64,000 bases of DNA from Ursus arctos (GCF_023065955.2 NC_079873.1:103330128-103394127), one strand, 5' to 3'. Positions 1 to 12,130 are shown, counted from the first letter of the stretch. Translations and numbers: made by a program. The notes: generated by a model not told the origin, from the sequence alone.

Positions 1-146
1 AGAGAGGGAACACAAGCAGGGGGAGTGAGAGAGGAAGAAGCAGGCTCATAGCGGAGGAGCCTGATGTGGGGCTCGATCCCATAGCACCGGGATCACGCCC
101 TGAGCCGAAGGCAGACGCTTAACCGCTGTGCCACCCAGGCGCCCCT
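1..146 (-). mobile_element. CAN-SINE (SINEC), cut by window start
   Basis: Carnivore tRNA-derived SINE in reverse orientation. The tRNA-like head appears at the right end as CCACCCAGGCGCCCC, preceded by the typical GATCACGCCCTGAGCCGAAG block. The A-rich tail lies outside the window. Its wording matches the bear/panda-like sub-type also seen at 8310-8504 and 15335-15534. Confidence 0.93.
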
Positions 147-338
147 AAAAAGATTTATTTATTTTAAAGAGAGAGAGAGAGAGAGTGTGCAAGCAGGGTG
201 AGGGGCAGAGGGAGAGGGAGAGAGAATCTCAAGCAGACTGCACCTGATGCAGGGCTCCATCCCATGACCCATGAGATCATGACCTGACCCAAAACCAAGA
301 GTCAGATGCTCAACTGACCAAGCCACCCAGTTGCTCCA
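147..338 (-). mobile_element. Older CAN-SINE, adjacent to the first
   Basis: Second reverse-oriented SINEC copy: AAAAAGATTTATTTATTTTA (complement of the A-rich tail), a GAGAGA tract, then a diverged head ending GCCACCCAGTTGCTCC. It abuts the preceding copy with no spacer, so one probably inserted at the tail of the other. It is more diverged than its neighbour and therefore probably older. Confidence 0.88.
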
Positions 339-420
339 AAAATTTTACTTCTGAGAAGAAAAAAAAAGAGTACACTTGAATTCAGAAATTAGTATAATCC
401 ATCTGGATAGTATTTCCTAG

Positions 421-640
421 TGGCACGAATGAATGAATGAATGAACAGTATTTATTGAGGCCGTCTTATGCTTTTTGTTAGTGGTTGAAAGGGATATAAG
501 AGAAGTAAAAGACAGTTCTCTCAGACAGCTTGTGATCTGCTTGGGGGTGGAGGTGGGCAAATTCACACACAAAATGAAGACCAAGCAAAACTCATAAAAG
601 GCCTAAATATAAAGTGACAGTCCTGTTTGTCCTACTCATT
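421..640 (-). mobile_element. L2 LINE 3-prime end relic
   Basis: A short (GAAT)n run at 427-446 followed by GTATTTATTGAGG, then a block resembling the complement of the L2 3-prime end (GTAAAAGACAGTTCTCTCAGACAGCTTGTGATCTG compared with the familiar 'spare dispersed' L2 wording). Diverged; family assignment is by eye. Confidence 0.5.
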
Positions 641-685
641 AGAGGGAAAAAATGAGGAAATCTTAAAGGTAGGGTGTTGGTACAT

Positions 686-1155
686 TCCTACATGAATGTT
701 ACCAGAAGAACTTAAACTGACAAGTAATTAGACAGTTTAATCAATAACGAATGTACTCACAAGAGGGGTGGCCAAAGGAAATGAACAGGAGAGAGCATGA
801 GATAAATTAGATGGACAGATGAGGTTAGGGAACCAGGATGGAGGTGTCTGCCATTATTTGAATATGCTCATGGTTTTTTTTTTTTAAGATTTATTTATTT
901 ATTTTAGAGAGAGGGAGAGAGTGAGAGCACGGCGGGGGAAGGAACAGAGGGGGAGAGAGAGAGAAAGTGAGAAAGAGAGTCCTAAGTGGACTCTGCACTG
1001 AGCAGGGCTTGGCCTCATGACCCTGAGATCATGCTCTGAGCCAAAACCAAGAGTGGGACACTTAACTGACTGTGCCACCCAGGCACCTCTGATTGTGTTG
1101 TTTTTGAACCAAACTCTTCTGATAGGGCCTGATTCCTTGGGGACAGCACTACTCA
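686..1155 (+). repeat. Diverged local duplicate, copy A (holds a SINE)
   Basis: Bases 686-873 and 1090-1155 align with 1961-2225. Shared landmarks are TACATGAATGTTAC, GGATGGAGGTGTCTGCCAT and the region around CTGATAGGGCCTG / CTGATAGGTCCTG. Copy A is interrupted by the SINE at 874-1088, which copy B lacks, so the SINE arrived after the copies existed. The pair may be a local duplication or two copies of an unrecognised dispersed repeat. Confidence 0.75.
874..1088 (-). mobile_element. CAN-SINE inside duplicate copy A
   Basis: Reverse SINEC: T-run and TTTAAGATTTATTTATTTA at left, GA-rich body, head complement GTGCCACCCAGGCACCTC at right. Absent from the matching position in the second duplicate near 2148. 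The short open frames overlapping it come from the SINE itself. Confidence 0.92.
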
Positions 1156-1188
1156 GGCAAGTACATCTGGTCGGCATGTCCCTATGTA

Positions 1189-1960
1189 CAGCTAAGAATT
1201 AGAGGGCAGATAGTTTGAGATGTAGTGCTCTGATGAGCACATGGAAGGCAGATAGTCTGTGTTGTGGGCTGAAGAGAAGCCCACATGTTTTAGCTGTTAG
1301 ACATACAAAGTGGCCAAGTTGTCATTCTATTTCAGAAATGAAGGAGTTTGACTTGTGTGGCCGTTCAAGTAGAGTGCTAGCCCACTCATAGGGTATCTGC
1401 AAGGAGAGATTAAATTTTCCTGAAAAAAGCATTTGGATCTGTTTTAGTGACTTAGCCGGTATTCATCAGTATTCCAGATGATGCTTTCCTGAGCCATTTC
1501 ACTTTCCACTTTCCTCTGCTCCACAGCCTCAGGCTACATACCTCACCTTGCCTTGTCTTGCAAACACAACTGGCTGTAAGAGACTTGGGCAAGGGCTGTA
1601 GATTGTTCTAGAAAACTCAACCACTGAACATACACATTGTCCTGCATACAGTGGCCAACAGTGTGACCATCACAAGTGAAAGCTGAACATTGTAAGGAGC
1701 AACAGGATACAGAGCTTCCCCAGATCTTGTAAATTTCTCATTGAGAAGAATTACATCAGAATTGCAAAGCGACTATATCACCCTCTATAGGACCTATCCT
1801 CTACCACTACTATCTCTTTGTCGGAAATTTGAAAGAGACCACAATTATGTCCAAAGGAACTGTCATGCTATAAGAAATTTGTGACTCCAGCCCCTATAGC
1901 TTCAAGGTAGTGTAGCTCTGAGCCAATCTTTGGATTTTTCCAAGAGTCTGAATGGCAAGT
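1189..1960. other. Unassigned single-copy-looking DNA
   Basis: No repeat family, exon-like frame or RNA gene recognised. GGGCAGATAGTTTGAGAT near 1205 and GGCAGATAGTCTGTG near 1247 resemble each other weakly. Confidence 0.5.
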
Positions 1961-2225
1961 TATTACATGAATGTTACTTGTAGAACTTGAACTGACAAAT
2001 ATATTAGACACATACATCAGGAGTGCATGAACTCACAACAGAGTTGGCCAAAGGAGGTGAGCTGGAAAGAGAGAGCCTGTGGTAGATTAGGAAGACAGAT
2101 GAAGGTTAAAGGGAGCCAGGATGGAGGTGTCTGCCATGTTCTGAATACAATTATGTCTTTTTTGAGCAAACTCCACTGATAGGTCCTGCTTCCCCAGGGG
2201 CAGCACTTCTCGGGCAAGCAAGCTT
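1961..2225 (+). repeat. Diverged local duplicate, copy B
   Basis: Uninterrupted partner of 686-1155. Similarity fades after about 2225, where copy A continues into different sequence. It gives the empty-site version of the SINE insertion in copy A. Confidence 0.75.
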
Positions 2226-3814
2226 AGAAGTCATTTGGGAAGAAATATTTCTTTCCTTTGACATGAGCAGCTAGGTGGAAAAAATGAGCAGACATTTGCT
2301 TTGGGAGCAAGAGGTGCTGAGCTTAATGCCCATCATCTCCTGGAGATAATGATGTATTGTATATACACATAAAATCACTACAGCTGCTTGCTATTTCCAG
2401 GGGGTCAGAGTACACGGTCTTTTATCTCCAAATGTCTGTTTTTCAATCTGCTGTATCTCGAAATCTGTTTTGAATACAGCCCAGACAAGAAGGTTTTGGT
2501 CAAGCATGCAGTAACTAACCTTCAAGCAAAACAGAATGCTAGGAGAGCAGCCTGACCTTTGCAGTAAAATTAATTTGATGCTTACAATCCAACCTAGAGT
2601 CTGTAGACTTTATTCATGTGACAGAGTCACAGGAAAATTTAGCAGGGATTATTAAATTCCACTTAAGCTCATCAGAGAGGAGAACTGAGGTTGATACATT
2701 TCAGGACACCAATGAATGGGCCAAACCCATGTGGGAAAAGAAAGGCAGATCGACTTCTCAGAATAAAGTGGAAGAGGCTCCACTTGGTGCATGGTAGGCA
2801 CTCAATTAGAACTGATTCAGTGAATGAAGCAAAAGAGTAAGACAAATCTCATGTATGACACCCAGAGAGCCTCTTCCTCACCACACACACACATACAACT
2901 TCAATCCTTTTGAGCTTCTCATATAGGGAAGCCATGTGTCAAATGCCAGAGATCCCAGGGTAAGGCTGGAAGGTGAGTGGGCTGGAAGCTGGTATAAGAC
3001 ATGCCATCTTTCTGCATTCCCCTTCCCATTCCTGCTGGTGGTAGGAAGTCTGGGGCAGGGGACTGCTAATCGGAAATGGAGAAGGCCAAATAGATACCAA
3101 TGAATTAAGAAGAATGTATCTTCCCCAAGAGGGTTAAGAGAACCTCACACAGGAGAACAATGTTGAATTTCCAGAAAGCCTCTGCACTAGTAGTACCAAC
3201 CCCAGCATTACGCAGAGGGAGTCAGTGTTCCAGTTGCTGCACTTTAACAAGTGTGTTGTATATAAAGGCCTAAGACTGTTTGCAGTGGAAAATCCTGGTT
3301 GGTTTTATTTAGGCAATATAATAATGTAACTTTCTGAATCTGATGTTCTTTATTTGAACATTCATTATAATGATTCATCTCTGCTCTTCTTTCTTTACCA
3401 ATGATGTTTGCATTCTATTAGCAAATATAATTTCATAGAAGATGATAAGTGAATCAAAATTATCCAGTATTTTTCCATCATGGGAGCAGAAGGAATCCTT
3501 CAATGCTCTGTTTTGCATCATTCTACTGATTTCAATAAGTTTTTCTTTAATAGGATTTGTAGCATTAAATATTACTCATCATTGCAGAGTCAGTACTAAT
3601 TTAATATCACAGATAATCTGGTTTTGTCTAAGTGAACCCCCTTATTTTGTTTCACAGGAACTGAACATTTTCTAGTCTGGGGGTTCTCTTGTACCACAGA
3701 AAGTATGCTGACCTCATACCTGAAGAGATACTTAGCACTAATGTGATTCTCTAAATGGCTGTTAGCATTTTACCTCATATGAATAGTGAACTGGGTGCCT
3801 GCAAAATTTCGCTC
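2226..3814. other. Unassigned DNA with a possible L2/MIR scrap
   Basis: No gene recognised. Bases 2785-2835 (GGTAGGCACTCAATTAGAAC followed by GTGAATGAAGC) resemble the 3-prime terminus shared by L2 and MIR. A short (CA)n lies near 2884-2893. The short open frame at 3442-3675 has no recognisable domain and is AT-rich. Confidence 0.45.
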
Positions 3815-3920
3815 ATGGGATTGTAAGAACTTTGGGGGAAGGAATGGTACCTTATATACTTTTCACTTATCCCCAGGATATGGCATAGTGAATGAACAAA
3901 TAGCCAGTACAGCGCTATCA
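3815..3920 (+). mobile_element. Probable L2 3-prime end relic
   Basis: GGATTGTAAGAACTTTGGGG, then ATACTTTTCACTTATCCCCA and GGCATAGTGAATGAAC follow the order of the L2 tail (GTAAGCTCCTTGAGGGCAGG, then CCCCAG, then CATAGT-type wording). Diverged. Confidence 0.5.
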
Positions 3921-6716
3921 GTTTTTACCTACTTCAATCTGCTGAGAGCACTGTAATGCCTGATAATAATTGTGGCTCACATTACTTGTTGGTTATTTTA
4001 TTAAATAGAAATGCTTTCCTTAACTTTTCTAAAAATGTTCCCCAAGTTAATCCTGCTATATTTTCCACATTAATTTTTTCTTTCATAAGAGCAAAAAACT
4101 CTAGGATACCTCTGGTAAGCTGGTTAGTTCTATCTACCAAAATGATCTCAAGTCATGGGAATAAAATCGGGGAACCATAGATGATATTCAAACACCAGTA
4201 TGACATGAACAAACAGAATTGGACACTCAACCTTAGCAGTGGAGCAGGGCCCAGGAGACCCCTTGGCTGTGCCAGGGGTCAATCCATTGTTGCTAGACCA
4301 TGGGGGAGTCTTGGGGGAATACCAGGAGGATAAGGGTGGCCTGGGTGACAGGTGGTCATTTAGGGGGATCTGGACAGAGATTACTTATTGACCAGAGTAG
4401 CCAGTGATGACTTACAGGGTTCTTGGCAGTACCTATTTACCAACTGGTACAGTAAGTTTTTTTTCAGTATTATTAAACTGATATGGCCATTCAGGGCACA
4501 CTGTCTGAATATCAGCCTGGAGGAAGGGGACCTATTTTCACCCAAACATGCAGCATAAGTAAGCAGATACTCCTACCCACAGCTTCAGTCTTTTTAAGTA
4601 TTCTGTCTTAATCCTCACGGAAACCTTTGCGATCAAAGTTATTCCTTATATTAAGCTCACATGATAAAACCTTTCCTACAGATATATTAATCTTCTCTTA
4701 TTATGTCTTCCCAGGGGATGAACGGCTAATCACTTTTATCTGTTAAACCTGTTTTTTTCCTTTAAATGAATTATTTTTTAAAATTGTTTTTTTGAGCCTA
4801 CAACCCCCCCCCCCAAAAAAAAACCAAATCCTAACATCTATAGCTTTCCTACCCCCTGCAATAGGGGAGTCAGGTAGGGGTAGCCAAGAAGCAGAGACAT
4901 ATGGTGGGAGACTGAGTAGCTGTCCTTGCTGTCTCCTGCTTGAGTGGAGAAAGCAAAACATTTTTAAAACAATGGCTGAGGCTGAATAACAAAGAGCTCT
5001 CCCTTCAGACCATTAGAATCAATGGAAATAAAAGTGCCACATCTTTGTGCTCTTTTACAATCATTTTTATCCTAATCCAACAACATCCTCCTCTCTAGGT
5101 GGTAGACATATCCCACCTCAACACTCAGTAGCTGCTGAGGTACCTTGTGTCACCCATTCCCACTTGTACATGTCCACTCACTGGAGCTGGGTCGCCATGG
5201 GCAGCAATTGCTTCTCTGCCAGACGACCGGCTGGGTTCCAAGGTCTTGGTTTGTGTAACCTTGTCTTTGCCATTTAGTGTTAAGTTTACTTCATAGGAAT
5301 GCTAGTGAAATTGCTCAAAGTTGGATAGGACATGTGGGAAATTGGCAAGGTGACTAATTCCTGTTTCTCTAGAGGTGATGGCTGCAGCTACACTATCTAT
5401 TGTGAGTAGATGCCAGCTGCAAGTTCCTTAGGTACAGGCTTGGTAAAAGTGTGTGTCAGAATCACAATTTCTGCCTGGAGGGAATGTCTAGCAATAATAT
5501 CGGGCATGGGGTATTCAGCCCACTCTAGTGCTGGGGAGTCAAGCCTCAGATTTTCACTTAGTAATAGCATCAAATGAGAAAGTAGGCATTCTCACAAATT
5601 TATGTTAAAAAAATCACAGGAGCATCATGTATGCCTTACTTTCCAGGATACCTCTCAGATTGCAAGCTGGACAGACAAAAAAAAAACTTGGGATACACAC
5701 TAATAAACAGTTTCAAGTGGCATGTCACATACTAGCTCAGAGGCAGACAATTTGCTGCAAGTCTTTATTTGTGAGTTCCAAGGAAATACCACCCCAAAAG
5801 CGTCTTTAGTCCTCATCAACTGTAATATAAAGAGATCTCCAATAAAGCAAAGCCCTTTTCCCTGTGTAGGAGATTTCCATGCGAAGCAGAGGTTCCTTGG
5901 GTAAGATTAATGCCTATGGAATATATACTGAAAATAATGGCTGGGGGCTGACAGCATTGAAGAGCTCTGACAAGCATGCCCAGTGGGAGACACTGATTGG
6001 ACCATTAGACTCCTCCAATTTTCATGCCTATCCCTGCCTCCTGCTAAGTTGTGTCAGCTTCCAACACAGAGGTTAAGATGCCTCACACAGGGATTTCACT
6101 TACGCAATAAACCAACCAAATATGTATATATGAGTATAAATGGCTGCTTGTGAAGCACCTGAAGTTTTTTTCAATAAAGGAGGAGTTTGTGTCATTTGGT
6201 CTGCGCTCTGCCAGGGGCATGTCACACTGACATTAGAAAAATGTGCTCTTTTCAAAAAGCTTTAGTCTCATTTCCCTTTTCCTCCCAGTCTCTCTCTAAT
6301 GATTGGAAGTAGAATGAAACTTCGATTTTAGGATGATTTAGAGATCTGTGAGTTGGCTCTTTCTTCCCTTGGTGTGTGATGAACTTCAAAGAAGCAACTG
6401 TGTAACTACTAAGGAAATTAGTTCTTTGCCAAGAGATGAAGACCTTTTGTCATTAGCCAGAATGAATAACTTAGGCCCTTCTGTCTCCATCTCAAGAGGG
6501 CCTCTGGGTAAGAAGAATATCTGTCTGGTGGTCTAGGGTTGTTCACTAGAGTGGGAGGCAGTCAGCTGGTCAAGAATATTGTTTGTGCTCCTTCTGTAGG
6601 CAGAAGCACTGGAGTATGGAGGCTAGGGTGAGTGTAGGGAAGACAATGGAAATAGGCAGTAAACAAATTAACAGATGTACATAGCACAATGTCCAGTGGG
6701 TACACCTCTATGTATA
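3921..6716. other. Unassigned DNA with a faint MIR and a C/A homopolymer pair
   Basis: A faint reverse MIR core may sit at about 4580-4690 (TTAATCCTCACGGAAACC). A C-run joined to an A-run lies at about 4805-4823. No recognised protein. The short frames (for example 5047-5277, 5879-6076) have no known domain or composition typical of coding DNA. Confidence 0.45.
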
Positions 6717-6948
6717 ATTACCACTTACTGAGAATCTTCTCTGTGCAAATTACTACCCAAAGTGTTTTATATGCATTTTATCCTTATAACAACCTTATGA
6801 GGCAGATATTTTGATTCTCATTTTATGGAAGAGCAAATTGAGTCTCGAAAGTTTAAGTAACTTGCTCAAAGGCTTCACAACTAGTAAAAGATGGGCCAAG
6901 ATTTGAACGCAGGTTTCTATCCTTTGACCGTAGGTGTCAGGCATTATA
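6717..6948 (-). mobile_element. MIR SINE relic
   Basis: Reverse MIR: CTTATAACAACCTTATGAGGCAG, CATTTTATGGAAGAGC, AGTAACTTGCTCAAAGG and GATTTGAACGCAGG follow the conserved MIR core in complement order. Confidence 0.85.
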
Positions 6949-7393
6949 TTTAGTACATTGCTTATGCTTAGTCTTCACAACCTTCTTGAGCTGCAGGTAT
7001 GACTATCTTCATTCACATTTGAAGAAATGGTGGCTCACAGAGGTTAAGCAACTTGCCCAGGATCACAGAGCCAGTAAGTGGCAGAGGATTCTACTCTAAG
7101 CCTGACTCCAACACCCAGGTTCTTTTTTTAAAAAATTTATTATGACCATACAGTACATCATTAGTTTTTGATGTAGTGTTCCATGATTCATTGTTTGCGT
7201 ATAACACCCAGTGCTCCATGCAATATGTGCCCTCTTTAATACCCATCACCAGGCTAGACCATTCCCCCACCCCCATCCCCTCTAAAACCCTGAGATTGTT
7301 TTCCGGAGTCCATAGTCTCTCATGGTTCATTTCCCCCTGTTTACCCCTCCTTCATTCTTCCCTTCCTTCTTCTACCGATCTCTCTGCTATTTC

Positions 7394-8900
7394 TTATGTT
7401 CCATAAATGAGTAAAACCATATGATAATTGCCTTTCTCTGTTTGACTTATTTCACTCAGCATAATCTTCTCCAGTCCCGTCCATGTTGCTGCAAAGGTTG
7501 GGTAACCGTTCTTTCTGATGGCTGAGTAATATTCCATTGTATATATGGACCACAACTTCTTAATCCAGTCATCTGTTGAAGGGCATCTCGGCTCCTTCCA
7601 CAATTTAGCTATTGTGGACAATGCTGCTATGAACATTGGGGTGCACATGGTCCTTCTCTTCACTACGTCTGTATTGTACTGTAATTGTACTACTGTACCC
7701 AGTAGTGCGATTGCTGGATCATAGGGTAGCTCTATTTTTAACTTTTTAAGGGACCTCCATACTGTTTTCCAAAGCGACTGTACCAACTTGCATTCCCACC
7801 AACAGTGTAAGAGGGATGCCCTTTCTCCACATCCTCTCCAACATTTGTTGTTTCCTGCCTTGTCAATTTTTGCCGTTCTAACTGGCGTAAGGTGATATCT
7901 CAATGTGGTTTTGATTTGAATTTCCCTGATGGCTAATGATGCTGAACATTTTTTCATGTGTCTGTTAGCCATTCATATGTCTTCTTTGGAGAAATGTCTG
8001 TTCATGTCTTCTGCCCATTTTTTTTACTTGATTATTTGTTTTTTGGGTGTTGAGTTTGAGAAGTTCTTTACAGATCTTGGATACCAGCTTTTTATCTGCA
8101 ATGTCATTTGCAAATATATTTTCCCATTCTGTGGGCTGCCTCTTAGTTTTTTTGACTGTTTCCTTGGCTGTGCAGAAGCTTTTTATCTTGATGAAGTCCC
8201 AAAAGTTCATTTTTGCTTTTGTTTCCCTTGCCTTTGGAGATGTTCCATGAAAGAAGTTGCTGTGGCTGATGTTGAAGAGGTTACAGCCTATGTTCTCCTC
8301 TATGATTTTTTTTTTAAAGATTATATTTATTTATCCGACAGAGATAGAGACAGCCAGCGAGAGAGGGAACACAAGCAGGGGGAGTGGGAGAGGAAGAAGG
8401 AGGCTCATAGCGGAGGAGCCTGATGTGGGGCTCGATCCCATAACGCCGGGATCACGCCCTGAGCCGAAGGCAGATGCTTAACCGCTGTGCCACCCAGGCG
8501 CCCCCTCCTCTATGATTTTGATGGATTCCTACCTCACATCAAGGCCTTTCATCCATTTGGTGTTTGTGTATGGCATGAGAAAGTGGTCACGTTTCATTCT
8601 TCTGCATAGAGCTGTCCAATTTTCCAAGCACCATTTATTGAAGATTTTTCCACTGGATTTTTTTCCTGCTTTGTCAAAGATTAGTTGACCATAGAGTTGA
8701 GGGTCCATTTCTGGAGTCTGTATTCTGTTCCATTGGTCTATGTGTCTGTTTTTGTGCCAGTACCATGCTGTCTTGATGATCACAGCTTTGTAGTATAGCT
8801 TGAAATCAGGCAACGTGACACCCCCAGCTTTGTTTTTCTTTTTCAACATTTCCTTGGTGATTCGGGGTCTTTTCTGGTTCTACACAAATTTCAGGATTGT
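7394..8900 (-). pseudogene. L1 ORF2 C-terminal relic
   Basis: Reverse-strand remains of the L1 ORF2 protein tail. Recognisable residues include [32 protein letters not shown] and [12 protein letters not shown], which belong to the region after the reverse transcriptase, including the cysteine-rich part. A second piece ([20 protein letters not shown]) lies beyond the SINE at 8529-8849. The frame is shifted and interrupted, the endonuclease and catalytic RT parts are missing, and it cannot encode a working enzyme. Confidence 0.93.
8310..8504 (-). mobile_element. CAN-SINE inserted in the L1
   Basis: Reverse SINEC with perfect 15-bp TSD CTCCTCTATGATTTT at 8295-8309 and 8505-8519. Bear/panda-like sub-type wording. 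Youngest layer of the MIR-L1-SINE nest. Confidence 0.97.
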
Positions 8901-9015
8901 TTGTTCCAGCACTTTGAAAAATGTCATTGGTATTTTGATCGGGATGGTGTTGAAAGTGTAGATTGCTCTGGGTAGCATAGGTTCTTAACCACTGAACTCT
9001 ACCACCTCTACGTGT

Positions 9016-9450
9016 CAGACATTTGGTAAATATTTGTCCCCATTCCAACTGGTACAGTGAAGGTAGATGAAGAACAAAGGGTTGAAAGTAACTTGAATTT
9101 AGTAGTCAGAGCAGGAAAGGTTGAGTAGTGGAACTAGAGCTATAGCTGCTATTTTCCCTGGGGGCTGGTTTTACACAGGATGTGGGGAGGGGCGATTAAA
9201 GACACAGGGAGACAAAGGGTAACTGATTTCTGTCTCTTCATTTCCTATTGTAAGAGGAAGAGAGACCACTCAGAACATGAGCTGGGTCTAGGAACTAACA
9301 CTATTAGAGAGTGAATATTATCTGAGCTGGCCTGGTGTGCCAATTGTCAATATATTGCTTCTTAGCTCCAAATTCACCCATGCTGCTTGTTCTCTGAAAA
9401 GGGTTCTGGACCTTTTAAATATTTTACCTTTGTCAGTTGGCAGTGTTAAG
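9016..9450. other. Unassigned DNA
   Basis: No gene, repeat family or RNA structure recognised. Confidence 0.5.
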
Positions 9451-10090
9451 CTTTGTCAGTAAGGGGTGCAAGAGAAACATTTCAGAAGGAAGGGAGTTTT
9501 CTTCTGGTACCAGTGCTGGTGTGCTTGCCTTTCAGGCTCCTGCAGTGCACATCCACCTTCCCAGTGCCTCACTCCAGCCACACACACAGCTTCCCCAGCA
9601 GCAGGCTTCTGCAGTGCCTGCAGCTTTCCCAGCACGCAGTTCCTGTAGTACATGGTAATCAGCAGCATCCAGCCCCATCTCCCAGTACCCCTTGCTTTAC
9701 TGGTTTTGTAGTGGAGTGCCTGTGCTACGATACCTCCCTGTGAGCAGCTTTCCCTGGCACTGTGGAGAATTAGATTTCCCAGAAGTTCCATAGGGCAGAT
9801 TTCTACAAAGTTCCAGGAGGCAGAATTCTAGCAAGTTCTGTTGGCACAGCACCACAGAAATTTCTCTGCTAAATCCAGTGAGCCACAACTGTGCCCTTTA
9901 CTACAAGGTCTGGATCTCACCCCTGGGGAAAGGGTTGTACCTTGGTTGCACTAAATTAGCAGTAGATATAGTGGATGTTCCTTATATCTGCTATTCCTAT
10001 GTTTTTACAGTTCTCTTTACTTCTTACTAGCCATCCCCTGTTATAGTTAATACTTATATTCAAATTACACTGTTCAAATTACTGTGTTGT
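9451..10090. repeat. GC-richer stretch with degenerate internal repeats, family unknown
   Basis: The motif GGCTCCTGCAGTGCACATCC near 9535 recurs as GGCTTCTGCAGTGCCTGCAG near 9604. Further right AGAAGTTCCATAGGGCAG and AAGTTCCAGGAGGCAGAA repeat a shorter unit. The overall look is of an old LTR or L1 5-prime region, but I cannot name it. Overlapping short frames on both strands reflect this composition and show no domain. Confidence 0.4.
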
Positions 10091-11934
10091 TTCTCTTTCC
10101 TGATTTTTCCCAGAGCAATACAGTTAACTTCTTCTTCCCAGATCTCAAAGTAAGGTGATTCGTAGAGCAAAGGAAGGGAGTGTAGGTAAAAAGGATGGCC
10201 TTGTCCCAGAAATAAGGTCTAAAGAGAAAAGAACATCTTAATCTTTCAGGAGGCAGTAGATGTCTTCTCTGTCTTACTTTCCACTGAAGAAAATGACTTA
10301 GAACACCCATGGCCTCTTAGCTGTTAGAATTCTTTCAATGAAGAGGAAAGAACCCGCTAGATAGGAAAGGCAAGTGGAGTCTGAAGGCTGCTTGGGACAT
10401 GAGACTTAAAGGGTTTATGATCATTCCTAGTCCAAACTGTACTTGAAGTTCCATAGTTCAGGTGCTCCAAAGGAGAAGTGGGTATTTGTGAAGATAGTCT
10501 CAAAATGATCACCCTCTTTACAAAAATGATGAATACTGAATTCAAAATCTCTGTAATTGCCCACAGAATCCTTCTTTCAAAGTTCAGGGTTGTTTCCTCT
10601 ACTGCTGGAGATAAAATATTTTCTTTTTTTTTTTTGATCTGGCTTTCCTGTGGACACATTTATAGAAATTTCCAGACAGCCTGTAATGTTATGAATTCTG
10701 GAAAAAACTTCTGATAGAAGTTAGGTGTTCAGAGTCGGTATGTCAGGATGTTTTCCAAGTGCCACAAGGAGAAATGGTTTTCAACAGTGACAGAATATCA
10801 TCATAATTTTTGTATTACTCATGGATTTGTGCAGCTGAGTTCTTTCTGAATTTCAATAAAACATCTTCCCAAACACGTGTTGGTAATTAACCACTACCTT
10901 TCTAATTTTGTTCTCTTTATGCCTTTATGCATCCCAGCCCCTCCCACCACCTCAAACTGCAATACTGCCTCTCCACAGCTCAATGAATGCAAAATGGAAG
11001 GCAAGCAGTTAAGTAGGAGAGAATAAGGAAATGTAAATCTCAAGGTCTGATAATCAACTAAAATGCTCCCTATACATGATACAAGGTCGTCTTTGGAGAA
11101 TTTAGGAAGCACTGGCCCAGATCAAATTCAGAGGCACTACAAGCATCATAGTTAATCAGCCAGCCTGCTCAATCACTAGGAAGTTTTCAATATACATTTT
11201 CCATGTGTTAGAGGCCTTGCAGAAATAACAACTACATTTGGAGCCATAGCAGCTTTCAATAAAGGGCATTTAGCCAGAGTTGCCTATAATACCTATGGTC
11301 TTTGAGAGGCTTCCTGGTTGTCTTCTGGATCATCCAGAGCACCACATGTTCATGTTCCAGGTGAAGATCCCAATCAGCATAAGTAAAAAGATAGAAGTTT
11401 GAGCCATTTTACATAGTACGATTCTCCTGCTAGAAAACTAACCAATTGCAATTTCAGAAAACCAGTCCAACTGTATTCTCTGCTCCCCTTCTTGTTTTGC
11501 TCCTTCCAGTTTTAACCCAGGCCCAAGTCCCTGTAAATCTTCAGTAGCCTTCCTTCTTTCCCTCCATCCCCCACATATATGCACACATATACACAGAGGG
11601 ATCACATTGCTAAGAATGGAATGAGAACAGGAGCAGTGCCTCAAGCAGTTTGACAGTTTATACTGTAGCAGCTGGTAGGGACAGGTAGAATAGGTGATAG
11701 GCAGGGGTTTGTTGCCCCAGTCAGGACTTCCTCCTGAAGAGTCAGAAGGACACTGATATAAACCAAGGGTTGCTATAAACCAGTACAGACTTGCCTTCAC
11801 TTTTGAAATAGGAAACAGTCCTCTGATGCTGTCAATATAACGATTATAGATTAGAGAATTGGTTTTTAGCCAGGGTGGTCGGATGGTCTGGCACATGAAG
11901 AAGTGGTATTGAGAGGAGGGGTAGCCTAATACTT
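10091..11934. other. Unassigned DNA
   Basis: No family recognised. A reverse frame of 152 codons at 11438-11896 has no identifiable domain and no supporting splice or promoter context. Confidence 0.45.
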
Positions 11935-12130
11935 AGGATGGGTCCTAAAATCAAGACCTGGATTTGACTCTCAGATTCACCACTAACCATAAGCAAGGTA
12001 CTTAACCTCTCTGAGTCAATCTTCTCATTTACCAAATGGAAATAGTAGTATGTGCATTAAAGGATGTTGCAAGGAATAAATAAGGTTTCTAGCTAACAGC
12101 AAAAACTCTCTATATATTAGCTACTATTAT
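11935..12130 (+). mobile_element. MIR SINE relic
   Basis: Forward MIR: GATTTGACTCTCAGATTC, GGTACTTAACCTCTCTGAG, CATTTACCAAATGGAAATAG, then a TATTAGCTACTATTATTT tail. Confidence 0.85.

Larger units (their letters stand above)
7125..8978 (-). mobile_element. 5-prime-truncated carnivore L1 (holds a SINE)
   Basis: Reverse-oriented young L1 with T-rich tail complement at the left end and truncation within ORF2 at the right. The 3-prime part matches the carnivore L1 wording repeated at 53818-54380 and 55647-55871. Flanked by AGGTTCTT. It carries its own SINE at 8310-8504. Confidence 0.95.
6950..9015 (-). mobile_element. Second MIR, split by an L1
   Basis: Reverse MIR at 6950-7124 (AGAGGTTAAGCAACTTGCCC, CACCCAGGTTCTT) resumes at 8979 with AGGTTCTTAACCACTGAACT, which is the expected continuation of the MIR 5-prime part. 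The 8-bp AGGTTCTT occurs at 7117-7124 and 8979-8986 and is the TSD of the inserted L1. Confidence 0.88.

Noticed and set aside
7394..7972. 192-codon reverse frame
   Set aside because: It is the shifted tail of L1 ORF2, not a host gene.
7929..8423. 164-codon forward frame
   Set aside because: Reverse-complement shadow of L1 ORF2 that runs on into a SINE.
11438..11896. 152-codon reverse frame in unassigned DNA
   Set aside because: No domain or coding context recognised. It is long for chance, so transcript data would change this view.
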